Assembly: GCF_011045025.1 (NCBI RefSeq)
Contig: NZ_JAAKZX010000011.1
Coordinates: 37,951 to 101,950, forward strand
From: Streptomyces ureilyticus
GTDB taxonomy: Bacteria; Actinomycetota; Actinomycetes; Streptomycetales; Streptomycetaceae
DNA: 64,000 bases
Direction: 5' to 3'
Shown here: positions 16,097-23,592 of the stretch, in pieces
Layout: each line of letters begins with the position of its first letter
How positions within the stretch are numbered: position 1 is the first letter of the stretch
The notes under the pieces: model-generated
The model's database searches: none
What the model saw: only the letters and a program-made list of their open reading frames with translations
What the model was told of the DNA's origin: nothing
Position numbers and translations under genes: made by a program

Positions 16097-16641
16097 GATT
16101 CCCTCCGGAGTGCGCCGCCGAGCAACAGCTCGACGATCATGTGGTGAAAGTCCTTGGCGGCGACCTTGCCGTTCAGGACCACCCAGGCGCCGGACGCGAC
16201 CAGTCCGAACAGCGCCTCGGTGAGCCAGGCCGGGGTGAGGTCGATACGGAACTCGCCGCTCTCCTGGCCACGCCGGAACAGGGCGGAGATCCGGGCGTCG
16301 AGCCGCTCCCAGCCCTCGTTCTGCTGCTCGCCCTCGAAGAGCTGGTTCTCCGTGTAGAGGAACGAGAGCAGTCCGGCGGCGGGCTCGATCTCACGCACGA
16401 GACGGCGTACGGCCTCGCTCGCGGGCCCCTCGTCGAGCCGCGCCGCGTCCAGCGCGGCCTCGCACTCCTCGATGCCGAGAGCTTCGAGGGCCCGTACGAG
16501 CGCGTCCCGTCCCGCGAACTGGCGGTGCAGGGTGGCCCTGCTGATCCCGGCCGCCTTGGCGACCTCATCCATGGTGGCGGTGGCCTTGCGAGTGAGCAGC
16601 GCGGCGGCACTGCGGAGTACGTGTGCGCGGTCGACAGCCAT
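16093..16641 (-). CDS. TetR-family repressor of the adjacent MFS pump
   Basis: ATG 16641 (MAVDRAHVLRSAAALLTRK) is preferred over the open frame to 16683, because the longer version would translate through the operator palindrome. The 182-residue product has a TetR helix-turn-helix, MDEVAKAAGISRATLHRQFA (about 24-43), followed by GRDALVRALEALG; the rest is the ligand-binding, dimerising helical domain. It is coupled to the MFS gene by an ATGA overlap. Repression of its own operon, relieved by a pump substrate, is inferred from family and layout. Confidence 0.9.
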   Translation of the reverse strand: MAVDRAHVLRSAAALLTRKATATMDEVAKAAGISRATLHRQFAGRDALVRALEALGIEECEAALDAARLDEGPASEAVRRLVREIEPAAGLLSFLYTENQLFEGEQQNEGWERLDARISALFRRGQESGEFRIDLTPAWLTEALFGLVASGAWVVLNGKVAAKDFHHMIVELLLGGALRRES

Positions 16642-16660
16642 GAGACGACCATAACCCATG

Positions 16661-16678
16661 TGAGACATCAATGTCTCA
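16661..16678. promoter_or_regulatory. TetR operator palindrome
   Basis: TGAGACATCAATGTCTCA has perfect 8-base arms around a 2-base centre. It lies 19 bases upstream of the tetR start, where a repressor would block the promoter of the tetR-MFS operon. Its length and symmetry are typical of TetR-family operators. Confidence 0.75.
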
Positions 16679-16732
16679 TTCAAGGCGTACGTGGCTCATC
16701 CGCGCCTGTGTTTCGGCAGGATCAGCGGGTGC

Positions 16733-17704
16733 TCAGTGCCAGGGCAGCTGCCCGCGCCGCTCCCAGTACGCGTGCGGCTCCTCGGCGAGTGCGGCCAGCC
16801 GGGCCACCTGTTCGTCGTCGAGGTCGACCACCGCGGCGTGCAGGTTCGAGACGAGCTGGTTGACGGTGGCCGCGCCGGAGAGGACGACGCCGGCCCAGGG
16901 CTGGCGCAGGACGAGGGCGAGGGCCACCGCGTCGGGGCCGAGTTCCGCCGACTCGGCGATCGCGCGTACGACTTCGGGTGCGTGCGCACCGGCAAGGCGG
17001 CCGTTGGCCATGGCCTCCTTGACGAGCACGGTGAGTCCGGCGTCGTGGGCCTCGGCGAGGGCGGGTGCGGCGGAGGTCTCCAGGGCGTTGTAGGTGGCCT
17101 GGACGGTGCGGAACAGGGGCTCGCCGTCGACGGTCACGGCGAGCGCGGTCCGGATGGCGTCGGCCTGGGCCGGTCCGCTGGTGGAGAAGCCGATCGTGAT
17201 CCCCTGGGCGGCGGCTTCCGCCAGCTTGGCGTGCAGTTCCTTGTCCGTGAGGGCCGGGCTGTCCGGGGTCACCGAGTGGATCTGGTAGAGGTCGAGCCGG
17301 TCGCCGAGCAGGGCGGCGGTCTCGGCGCGCTGACGCTCGTAGGTGGCGGTGCTGTGGTCCTTGACCTCGTGCTTCTCGGCGTCCGTGCGCCAGTCCGCGG
17401 TGTAGGTGTAGCCCCACTTGCTGCCGATGACTACATCGTCGACGTCGGGGCGGGTGCGGAGCCAGTCGGCGAGGAACTCCTCGGAGCGGCCGTAGGAGCG
17501 GGCCGCGTCGAAGTAGCGGACGCCTTGGGCGTAGGCGGCGTTGAGGAGTTCGCGGGATCGCTCGCGTAGGGCCTCGACGCTTCGTGCCTCCGGCAGGTCT
17601 TGGTCGCGGCCCAGGTTGATGTAGCCGGGGCGGGCTACCGCGGCGAGGCCCAGGCCGATGTGGCAGGTGGGGGTGGTGGCGGTCGCGAGGCGGGCGAAGG
17701 GCAT
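16733..17704 (-). CDS. Aldo/keto reductase
   Basis: The start is ATG 17704 (MPFARLATATTPTCHIGLG), preceded by CGGAG; the frame is open further upstream, but there it leaves typical codon use and enters the insertion element. The 323-residue protein has an AKR (beta/alpha)8 layout. YFDAARSYGRSEEFLADWL carries the catalytic Asp and Tyr, IGSKWGY the Lys and LYQIHSV the His. The late region AGVVLSGAATVNQLVSNL fits NADPH binding. It reduces an unknown carbonyl substrate. It is the last host gene before the mobile island; the right end of the outer insertion element lies 54 bases upstream of its start, and its promoter may have been displaced. Confidence 0.88.
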   Translation of the reverse strand: MPFARLATATTPTCHIGLGLAAVARPGYINLGRDQDLPEARSVEALRERSRELLNAAYAQGVRYFDAARSYGRSEEFLADWLRTRPDVDDVVIGSKWGYTYTADWRTDAEKHEVKDHSTATYERQRAETAALLGDRLDLYQIHSVTPDSPALTDKELHAKLAEAAAQGITIGFSTSGPAQADAIRTALAVTVDGEPLFRTVQATYNALETSAAPALAEAHDAGLTVLVKEAMANGRLAGAHAPEVVRAIAESAELGPDAVALALVLRQPWAGVVLSGAATVNQLVSNLHAAVVDLDDEQVARLAALAEEPHAYWERRGQLPWH

Positions 17705-17766
17705 CGGGGGCTCCGTTCGGTCGGCTCCGGCGGTGCCGGTGCGGCTGCTTGACCAACTTGACGTGC

Positions 17767-17788
17767 TCCCTGGCCTAAAGTCCAGGGA
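17767..17788 (-). other. Right-end hairpin of the IS200/IS605 element
   Basis: TCCCTGG (17767-17773) and CCAGGGA (17782-17788) pair around an 8-base loop that contains the TAG stop codon of tnpB. Subterminal hairpins of this kind are recognised by Y1 transposases. In TnpB systems the guide RNA scaffold overlaps this end, and the guide would be read from the flank beyond 17758, starting TTGGTCAAGCAGCCGC on the minus strand. Confidence 0.65.
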
Positions 17789-18380
17789 TTCCGTCCCGGG
17801 TCGTCTGACCCTTCCGGGGGCTTCCTGCTTCACCGCGCTGCGCAGGCACGGGTGCCCGTCTTGCCGGCGCTCCACAGGCGTTTAGCGTCTCCGCCCGTCC
17901 GGCGGCGACGATGCGGCGTCCTTCGAAGAGGACGTTGCGGGCTGCGTTGTGGTCGCGGTCGTGCACGGTGCCACAGGCCCCGCACGCCCACTCCCGGACG
18001 TGCAGGGGTTTGGGGCCGTCCCTAAATCCGCAGGCCGAGCAGACCTGAGAGGACGGGAAAGCGCGGTCTACCTTGGCGAAGGTGCGGCCGTGCAGAGCCG
18101 CCTTGTATTCCAGCATGCCGACGAACGCGGACCATCCCGCGTCGTGCACGGACTTGGCGAGCCGGGTGCGCCCGAGGCCGGACACCGCGAGGTCTTCCAC
18201 GTACACCGCTTGGTTGTCGCGAATGATCTGTGTGGATGCCTTGTGGTGCCAGTCCCGGCGCCGGTCCGCCACCTTGGCGTGCTGGCGTGCGACCTTGGTG
18301 CGGGCCTTGGCCCGGTTCTTCGATCCCTTGGTCTTGCGGGACAGCTCCCGCTGAAGGCGTTTGAGTTTCTTCTCGGCCCG
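17775..18380 (-). pseudogene. tnpB, C-terminal half (RuvC-II/III and zinc ribbon)
   Basis: Reading the minus strand from 18380, the frame gives RAEKKLKRLQRELSRKTKGS, then a helical basic region, AVYVEDLAVSGLGRT with the RuvC-II Glu, two Cys pairs of a zinc ribbon (CSACG and CGACG), and DRDHNAARNVLFEGRR with the RuvC-III Asp. About 201 codons remain. The N-terminal half lies at 22288-22933, separated by a 3.9-kb insertion. TnpB is an RNA-guided DNA nuclease that helps IS200/IS605 elements persist. In the present arrangement no full-length protein can be made; an internal ATG at 18272 could start a truncated product lacking RuvC-I. Confidence 0.85.
18374..18380. repeat. 7-bp direct repeat (left copy) flanking the Tn554-like element
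   Basis: CGGCCCG occurs here and again at 22288-22294, exactly at the two junctions between tnpB sequence and the insertion. It is either a short target duplication or, more in keeping with tyrosine recombinases, the exchange core shared by element and target. Confidence 0.8.
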
Positions 18381-18443
18381 TTATCCACGGGGCTTAGCCA
18401 CATCTCATCTACGTAATGAACGAGTAGTGACCCGTCTCAACCT

Positions 18444-18487
18444 TGCTCGTTGATGAAGAGGTATCAGCAGGCTCTCATCAACGAGCA
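18444..18487. repeat. Left-end inverted repeat of the Tn554-like element
   Basis: TGCTCGTTGATGA (18444-18456) and TCATCAACGAGCA (18475-18487) form a perfect 13-bp inverted repeat with an 18-base spacer, just upstream of tnpA. The inner motif GTTGATGA recurs in the right-end inverted repeat. It is a candidate binding site for the recombinases or for autoregulation of tnpA. Confidence 0.7.
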
Positions 18488-18502
18488 GGAACGAGGGGGA
18501 AG

Positions 18503-19693
18503 ATGGCATACACCCTTGCTCTCCGACCGCCGGGGGAACGTCGTACCTGGACCGTGGTCGGCCAGGACTACAAGACGGTGGCACCGGTCGAGGAGTGGCT
18601 GGAGGCGCACAGGCGGTATTGGTCGCCGAACACCGTCCGGTCGTACGCGACGAGCCTGGCCCAGTGGTGGACCTTCCTGGAACAGCGCGGCGAGCCCGGG
18701 AAGTGGAACGCGGTCGGCGTCCCGACGGTCGCTGCTTACCTGTCGTGGCTGCGGAACGGGCGGACGGTCGAGCGCACCATCGCCAGGCCCGAGGATGGCC
18801 CGGAGGCCACGACGCTGGAGGCCCGGCTCGGCGCCCTGATCTCCTTCTACAAGTGGCAGGACGCCATCAACGACGTGCCGGTGGCCGCGAAGATCCTGCG
18901 CGGGGCCCCGCGCAAGGCACCGGCCCGAGGGCTGCTCTCCCACCTGGACGCCCGCACGGAGGCTGGACCGTCCTCGCTGGTCCGCGTCCGCACCGTCAGG
19001 CGCCGCGACCGGCCCCCGGTCCTGCTGCCGCAACAGGTACAGGCGATCCTCGACGGCTGCGCAACCTACGACCCCGCGGCCGGGGAATGGGTCGGCAACC
19101 TGCGCGACCGGTTCCTCTTTGCCCTTCTCGCGGAGACCGGCATGCGCCTTGGCGAGGCCCTGGGCATGCGCATCCGCGAGTTCGTCATGGGACGCGGCGC
19201 CACCCCGCACATCGAGGTTGTCCCCCGCGAGGACAACCCCAACGACGCCCGCGTGAAAATGCTCCGCCCCCGCCGTGTCTACGTCGGCGGCGATCTCGAA
19301 CGCCTCTATGCCGACTACCTCACTCACCTCGCCATGAGCGCCGCCGACCTTGGCATGCCCGTCGATCCCGGCGACCCGCTGTTCGTGAACCTCGACCGGC
19401 CGCCCTACCTGTCCGCTCTGCGCGAGGGCACCGTCCGCGACAAGGTGACCGCCCTCAAACGCAAGGGCGCAGGTCCCAGCGACTGGACCCCGCACTGGTT
19501 CCGGCACACCCACGCCACCGCGCTGCTCATCGGCGGCACCCCGGAATGGGTCGTCTCCCGTCGACTGGGACACGCCCACGTCCAAACCACCCTGGACCTC
19601 TACGGCTGGGTCACCGAAGACGAAGCCCTGCGGGCGGCAGCGAACTGGAAGAGCTACACCAACGGCTGGAAGGTCAACCTTGAAGCCCTCTGA
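18503..19693 (+). CDS. tnpA: Tn554-like transposase A (tyrosine recombinase)
   Basis: ATG 18503 (MAYTLALRPPGERRTWTVVG) follows AGGGGGA by 2-3 bases. The 396-residue product has an N-terminal SAM-like core-binding domain (WSPNTVRSYATSLAQWWTFL, about residues 35-55) and a C-terminal catalytic domain with ETGMRLGEALGMRI (first Arg), WFRHTHATALL (HxxR region) and RRLGHAHVQTTLDLYGWVTE, where the Tyr is the nucleophile. Tn554 TnpA is similar in order and somewhat shorter. It should cut and join the element ends together with TnpB. The gene overlaps the start of tnpB by 14 bases, indicating an operon. Confidence 0.88.
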   Translation: MAYTLALRPPGERRTWTVVGQDYKTVAPVEEWLEAHRRYWSPNTVRSYATSLAQWWTFLEQRGEPGKWNAVGVPTVAAYLSWLRNGRTVERTIARPEDGPEATTLEARLGALISFYKWQDAINDVPVAAKILRGAPRKAPARGLLSHLDARTEAGPSSLVRVRTVRRRDRPPVLLPQQVQAILDGCATYDPAAGEWVGNLRDRFLFALLAETGMRLGEALGMRIREFVMGRGATPHIEVVPREDNPNDARVKMLRPRRVYVGGDLERLYADYLTHLAMSAADLGMPVDPGDPLFVNLDRPPYLSALREGTVRDKVTALKRKGAGPSDWTPHWFRHTHATALLIGGTPEWVVSRRLGHAHVQTTLDLYGWVTEDEALRAAANWKSYTNGWKVNLEAL

Positions 19694-21821
19694 CACCCTC
19701 CGAGCCGTCCTCGCCCAGGCCGGACCGGACCCGCTCTCCGGGCTCGTCGCCGACCTGCCGGCCGAATGGCGAGGCGAAATCCTCGGCCCCCGGATCGACG
19801 GCTGGATCACGCGGATCCGCCCAGGCGCCGCCATGACCATCAAGCTGGGCAGGCTGCCGTCGTCGCTGCGCACGGAACTGGCTTGGATGGCCTTCTGGCA
19901 GTACCGAGACGGCGGCAAGGTGTCCACCGTCGAGATCAATCAGATCGCGGAGGCCCTCTGGTGGGCCGAGCAGGCTGGGTATGGCCGCCCGCCTTCTCTC
20001 ACGGCCCTTGGAGAGCGGGAGTTCACCAAGCTCTACCAGGCCAGTTTCGTCGCACACCAAGGACGGCTTCCCGCTCCCTCCGGGACTGCAACCCTCCAGA
20101 GGTTCCTCTACGGCAGGCCGGGGTGGGCGTTGGCTGCCCGACTGAACACCGGCGCCTGGTGGGAAATGGATGTCTGGAGTCCGCGCTGTGATCCAGGCAT
20201 CCCCCTGCGGGCTCGCGAGCCCCGCCGGTCGGAGAACTGGCGCCCCGGCAACCTGCGAATCCCCTGGCTACGGCAGAGCGTCAAGTGGCATCTCGGGACG
20301 GCGCTGGAATCGGGCCAGATGACCTGGGGAACGATCGGCGGCAGGCTTAGCGCGCTCATGTGGCTCGATCGCTGGCTGGCCGGACAGCCCTCGCCGCATG
20401 CCATCGCCGGCCCGGCGGCCGAGGCACACCGTCTGGCCGCCACATTTCGCCACTGGCTGAGCGATCCCGCCAACCGGGGGCGGGAGGCCGGCGGCAAAGT
20501 AGAGCCCCGCGCGATCAACGAGCCCATCCGGGCAGTGGCCGATCTGATGAGCTTTCTCCTGGACAACCTGCCGGACGTCCCTGCGCAGGTTGGCACCTCG
20601 CCCTGGCTCGCCCTCACCGAGGCACACCCGCCCATCTGGCGACGCCATATGAAGCGCGTGCGTGAGCCAGCATCTCGGGTCCGCGAAGAGCAGTACGTCG
20701 ACGACCACACCCTCGCCCAGATCACGGCCTGGCTCCCGGTCCTGGCCGCTCCCGCCGATGAGCTGGTGTCCGTCAGCGTCAATGGCATCGAGACGGCGGT
20801 GCCTGGCCACGGCGACCCCCAGAGCATGCGGATCTTGCTCCTCCAGATCCTTACCGGGCGACGCGCCAGCGAAATCTGCCTATGCGACTTCGACTGCCTG
20901 TCCCCAGCGACTCCAGCCGCGGTCAAGGCGGCTGAGGGGGATGCCGTCGCCCGATTCCACTACGCCCAAAGCAAGATCGATAAGGCGTCGGACTCCATCT
21001 TTGTCGATGCCGAGGTCGTCGCCGTGATCGACGAACAGCGCCGGTGGCTGCAACAGCGCTTCCCTGATGCCTCGCCCACGCACCTGTTCCTCCAACTGGT
21101 GACGAACGCCCACGGCACCAAGCCGTTCTACCGCAGCACCTACGGAGCCGCCCTGCGCAAGTTCAGTGAAGTCGCCCAGATCACCGACTCGCAGGGCCGC
21201 CCGTTCCGGCTGAGCCACACGCACCGCTTCCGCCACACCAAGCTGACCAAGCTCGCAGAATTGGGCCTCCCCGTCCACGTCCTGATGCGATACGCCGGAC
21301 ACTCGAACCCGACGATGTCGATGCACTACGTGGCTCGACGCGACGAGCACGCAGAGCAAGCCTTCTTGGCCACCAGGAAGTTCAAAGCGGACGGCACTGC
21401 AGTGGCGTTCTCCCGCGAGGATCACGACGGCATGCAGCTGTTCAACCGGGCCGACCGGTTCCTCCCGCACGGCTACTGCCTGCTGCCACCACTCCAAAAC
21501 TGCGACAAGGGAAACGCCTGCCTGACCTGCTCGGTGTTCGTCACCGACTCCAGCCATCTGGACACCCTCCAGCGGCAGCTCGCCGAGACCGAGGCCCTGA
21601 TCCAGCGGCACCATGACCAGTTTCAGGCCCGACACGGTCGACCGATGCCCGAGGACAACGTGTGGCTCGTCCAGCGGGCTGCTGAGCGTGACGCCCTGGT
21701 GAAACTGCTGGCCACCATGCAGGAGACCCCCGAGCGTCCCTGCCAGGGCGCCGGCAGCCCCACCTCGGGCCCTACGCCGATCACCATCGACATCACCCGC
21801 CACCGGAGGACGCAGCCATGA
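19680..21821 (+). CDS. tnpB: Tn554-like transposase B (tyrosine recombinase)
   Basis: This 713-residue protein is a large tyrosine recombinase like Tn554 TnpB (about 630 residues). The N-terminal 330 residues are poorly conserved helices. The catalytic domain has LTGRRASEICLCDFDCL (first Arg), FRLSHTHRFRHTKLTKLAEL (HxxR) and MRYAGHSNPTMSMHYVARRD (second His and Tyr nucleophile). A C-terminal Cys-bearing segment NCDKGNACLTCSVFVTDSSH follows, and then a helical tail; this probably binds zinc. It overlaps tnpA by 14 and tnpC by 4 bases. All expected catalytic residues are present, so the enzyme looks intact. The start codon is GTG-like in position (product beginning MKPSDTLRAVLAQAG), and it reads in a different frame from the end of tnpA. 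Confidence 0.86.
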   Translation: MKPSDTLRAVLAQAGPDPLSGLVADLPAEWRGEILGPRIDGWITRIRPGAAMTIKLGRLPSSLRTELAWMAFWQYRDGGKVSTVEINQIAEALWWAEQAGYGRPPSLTALGEREFTKLYQASFVAHQGRLPAPSGTATLQRFLYGRPGWALAARLNTGAWWEMDVWSPRCDPGIPLRAREPRRSENWRPGNLRIPWLRQSVKWHLGTALESGQMTWGTIGGRLSALMWLDRWLAGQPSPHAIAGPAAEAHRLAATFRHWLSDPANRGREAGGKVEPRAINEPIRAVADLMSFLLDNLPDVPAQVGTSPWLALTEAHPPIWRRHMKRVREPASRVREEQYVDDHTLAQITAWLPVLAAPADELVSVSVNGIETAVPGHGDPQSMRILLLQILTGRRASEICLCDFDCLSPATPAAVKAAEGDAVARFHYAQSKIDKASDSIFVDAEVVAVIDEQRRWLQQRFPDASPTHLFLQLVTNAHGTKPFYRSTYGAALRKFSEVAQITDSQGRPFRLSHTHRFRHTKLTKLAELGLPVHVLMRYAGHSNPTMSMHYVARRDEHAEQAFLATRKFKADGTAVAFSREDHDGMQLFNRADRFLPHGYCLLPPLQNCDKGNACLTCSVFVTDSSHLDTLQRQLAETEALIQRHHDQFQARHGRPMPEDNVWLVQRAAERDALVKLLATMQETPERPCQGAGSPTSGPTPITIDITRHRRTQP

Positions 21822-22225
21822 GCGACAACAGGCAGCAGAGGATTGACACCCTCAAGGAAGCCGCCCGCCGAAAGTCGGCGGAGAAGACGCAAGCCGCCGA
21901 GGCGGCCATCCGGCGGCTGATCAAGAGCGGCGAACAGGTGACCTTCCAGGCCGTTCAGCGCGAGGCAGGCGTCTCACAGAACTTCCTCTACAAGAACCCG
22001 GAGTTGCGGGCGAGGATCGAGCACCGACGGGCCACGCACCGCCCGGCACCCCGCCCGATCCCGGAACAGGGCGACAGCAACATCGTGGCAGCGTTGACCG
22101 GAGAGGTCGCCCGGCTCAAGAAGCGGCACCACCAAGAGGTCACGGAGCTCCGGAAGGCACTCGAAGAAGCCCACGGCGAGAACCTTGCTCTTCGCCGAGA
22201 ACTTGAGCGCCGTGGCGGACGTTGA
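21818..22225 (+). CDS. tnpC: Tn554-like TnpC (small helical accessory protein)
   Basis: The ATG overlaps the tnpB stop as ATGA. The 135-residue protein has a basic N-terminus (DTLKEAARRKSAEKTQAAEA), a small helix-turn-helix-like part (VTFQAVQREAGVSQNFLYKN) and a long charged coiled coil at the C-terminus (about 90-135, ALTGEVARLKKRHHQEVTEL onward). In Tn554 the third gene, tnpC (about 125 residues), affects the orientation and frequency of transposition. The size, position and helical character match. Its role here is inferred from that. Confidence 0.75.
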   Translation: MSDNRQQRIDTLKEAARRKSAEKTQAAEAAIRRLIKSGEQVTFQAVQREAGVSQNFLYKNPELRARIEHRRATHRPAPRPIPEQGDSNIVAALTGEVARLKKRHHQEVTELRKALEEAHGENLALRRELERRGGR

Positions 22226-22240
22226 TGAGATGTCATCAAC
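22221..22240. repeat. Right-end inverted repeat of the Tn554-like element
   Basis: GTTGATGA (22221-22228) and TCATCAAC (22233-22240) form a perfect 8-bp inverted repeat around GATG, starting within the last codon of tnpC. The motif is the same as in the left-end hairpin, which suggests a common protein-binding site at both ends. Confidence 0.65.
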
Positions 22241-22287
22241 GGAACCAACTGCGAGAACTTCCCGAATTGAACATCAAACCGCTGATA

Positions 22288-22933
22288 CGGCCCGGCGCAG
22301 GAAGCGCGGGCTGTCGATCTTCCGGCCGTTGGACAGGACCGCGAAGGCGGACAGGCCAAGGTCGATACCTGCCTCTGCGTCCACCTCGGGGAGGGTGTCC
22401 GGCTCGGTGTCTACGACGAAGCTGAGGAAGTACCGGCCGGAGCTGTCCTTGGTGACGGTCAGAGAGGTGGGTGCGGCCGGCAGGCGGCGGGACCACTTGA
22501 CTTTGAGGTTGCCGACCTTGGCCACGTACACCGTGCCGTTCTCCTTCAGAGAGAAGGCGTTGGTGTTGAGGCGGATCGACTGCCGGATGTCCTTCTTCGA
22601 TTTGTAGCGGGGCGGGCCGGCCTTGCGGCCCTGCCGCTTGCCCAGAATCGAGTCAAAGAAGTTCTTGTAGGCGGTGTCCAGGTCCCGCAGGGACTGTTGC
22701 AGGACGACCGCCGACACGTCGGCGAGCCAGGCTCGTTCCTCGGTGCGCTTGGCCTGAGTGATGCGAAGCCGGGACAAATCCGCCGACTTCACATACGGCA
22801 GCCCTGCCGCGTGCGCTTGCTTGCGGTCGCGCAGGCAGTCGTTCCACACCACGCGGGCGCACCCGAACGCACTGGCCAGCGCACGGCGCTGGGTGGCGTC
22901 CGGGTAGGCCCGGTAGTTGTAGCGGAGCTGCAC
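22288..22933 (-). pseudogene. IS605-type tnpB, N-terminal half (with RuvC-I)
   Basis: The frame runs leftward from a GTG at 22933 (VQLRYNYRAYPDATQRRALA), the usual start of IS200/IS605 TnpB, with TTG 22939 as alternative. About 215 codons follow, including the YKNFFDSILGKRQGRKAGPP helix region and VDAEAGIDLGLSAFAVLSNG with the RuvC-I Asp. The frame then meets the Tn554-like insertion after FLRRA and stops at TGA 22275, adding VSAV from the insertion. It is divergent from the tnpA gene, with 27 bases between the starts. Both halves together give about 416 residues, normal for TnpB. Confidence 0.85.
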
Positions 22934-22960
22934 GCCCAAGATCCTACTACGATTGGTCTC

Positions 22961-23377
22961 ATGGATGAGCAGGACGACTACAGACGTGGCAGGCACGTTG
23001 TTTCGGCGATGCATGTGCACTTGGTCTTCGTGACGAAGAACCGGCGTGGAGTCTTCAATGACGAGATGTTGACGCGCTGCGAAGAGGTCATGCGCAAGGT
23101 CTGCGAGGACTTCGAGGCGGAGCTGAAGGAGTTCAACGGCGAACGCGATCACGTCCACCTGTTGGTGCACTACCCGCCCAAGGTCGCCGTCTCGAAGCTG
23201 GTCAACAGCCTCAAGGGCGTCTCCGCCCGCCGGATACGCCAGGAGTTCACCGGCCGGATCAACCGCGCCCTCATGCACGGGCACCTGTGGTCGCCCTCAT
23301 ATTTCTCCGCATCGTGCGGCGGAGCACCGTTGGCGATCGTCCGCCAGTACATCGAGCAGCAACAACGTCCGCTCTAA
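22961..23377 (+). CDS. IS200/IS605-type Y1 transposase TnpA
   Basis: ATG 22961 (MDEQDDYRRGRHVVSAMHVH) starts a 138-residue protein, the normal length of this HUH-type single-strand transposase. Both functional sites are visible: the HUH pair in DHVHLLVHYPPKVAVSKL, and the catalytic Tyr in AIVRQYIEQQQRPL near the C-terminus. Such enzymes cut and join single-stranded IS ends at hairpins. The gene appears intact, but its left-end substrate is now interrupted by the IS701-type insertion 22 bases after its stop, so the outer element may be immobile. Confidence 0.9.
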   Translation: MDEQDDYRRGRHVVSAMHVHLVFVTKNRRGVFNDEMLTRCEEVMRKVCEDFEAELKEFNGERDHVHLLVHYPPKVAVSKLVNSLKGVSARRIRQEFTGRINRALMHGHLWSPSYFSASCGGAPLAIVRQYIEQQQRPL

Positions 23378-23399
23378 CGCGCACGTCAGAGCAGCCTAA

Positions 23400-23424
23400 T
23401 ACTCCAGCTGTAGACCGTGATCTT
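23400..23424. repeat. Left terminal inverted repeat of the IS701-type unit
   Basis: The 25-base end reads TACTCCAGCTGTAGA then CCGTGATCTT and is matched in reverse orientation at 26277-26301 with 2-3 differences. CTAA lies just outside at 23396-23399. Confidence 0.85.
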
Positions 23425-23455
23425 GCTGGTGGGGCTGGTCCGAGAAACGGGTGCG

Positions 23456-23528
23456 TCCACCGTTGATCACCGTGAGGTACGTGGTCTGACGACGAGATGG
23501 TGGCCGCTGGCCACAGCGCAGATCCCGC
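23456..23528 (+). other. Remnant of an IS701 5' region inside the left end
   Basis: About 72 bases here align with 24942-25014, the start of the transposase gene. Shared stretches include GGTGGCCGC, GG-CACAGC and AGATCC, with the same spacing. The frame would read MVAAGHSADPA, against SVAAGHSIDPA in the intact gene. After this the similarity ends. It looks like the left end and first codons of a related IS701 copy, cut off before the GNAT gene. Confidence 0.6.
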
Positions 23529-23540
23529 ATGTCGCTGACA

Positions 23541-23573
23541 AGGGGTCCGGACCTGCCCTCTGACCGGACCCCT
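23541..23573 (-). terminator. Terminator of the passenger GNAT gene
   Basis: AGGGGTCCGG (23541-23550) pairs perfectly with CCGGACCCCT (23564-23573) around a 13-base loop. It lies 20 bases after the stop of the leftward GNAT gene. Confidence 0.75.
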
Positions 23574-23592
23574 CAGCGCGTGCTACTCCTCG

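Larger units (their letters stand above)
18381..22294. mobile_element. Tn554-like transposon with tnpA-tnpB-tnpC, inserted in the IS605-type tnpB
   Basis: The insertion begins TTATCCACGGGGCTTAGCC at 18381 and ends with the second copy of CGGCCCG (22288-22294). The same 7 bases precede it at 18374-18380. Joining the flanks across one copy restores the in-frame peptide FLRRAEKKLKR of TnpB. It carries only three overlapping rightward genes (18503-22225), two large tyrosine recombinases and a small helical protein, which is the gene set of Tn554. There are no long terminal inverted repeats, as in Tn554. Hairpins sharing GTTGATGA lie inside each end. No resistance or other passenger gene is present. 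Confidence 0.85.

Noticed and set aside
16642..16683. Longer TetR start at ATG 16683
   Set aside because: It would translate the operator palindrome; the ATG at 16641 leaves the operator upstream, as expected.
17775..18272. A 165-residue stand-alone zinc-ribbon protein
   Set aside because: It is the C-terminal half of the split TnpB; the frame continues upstream to the insertion junction.
18443..18502. Longer start of the Tn554-like tnpA at TTG 18443
   Set aside because: It would run through the 13-bp inverted repeat and has no ribosome site, while ATG 18503 follows AGGGGGA.
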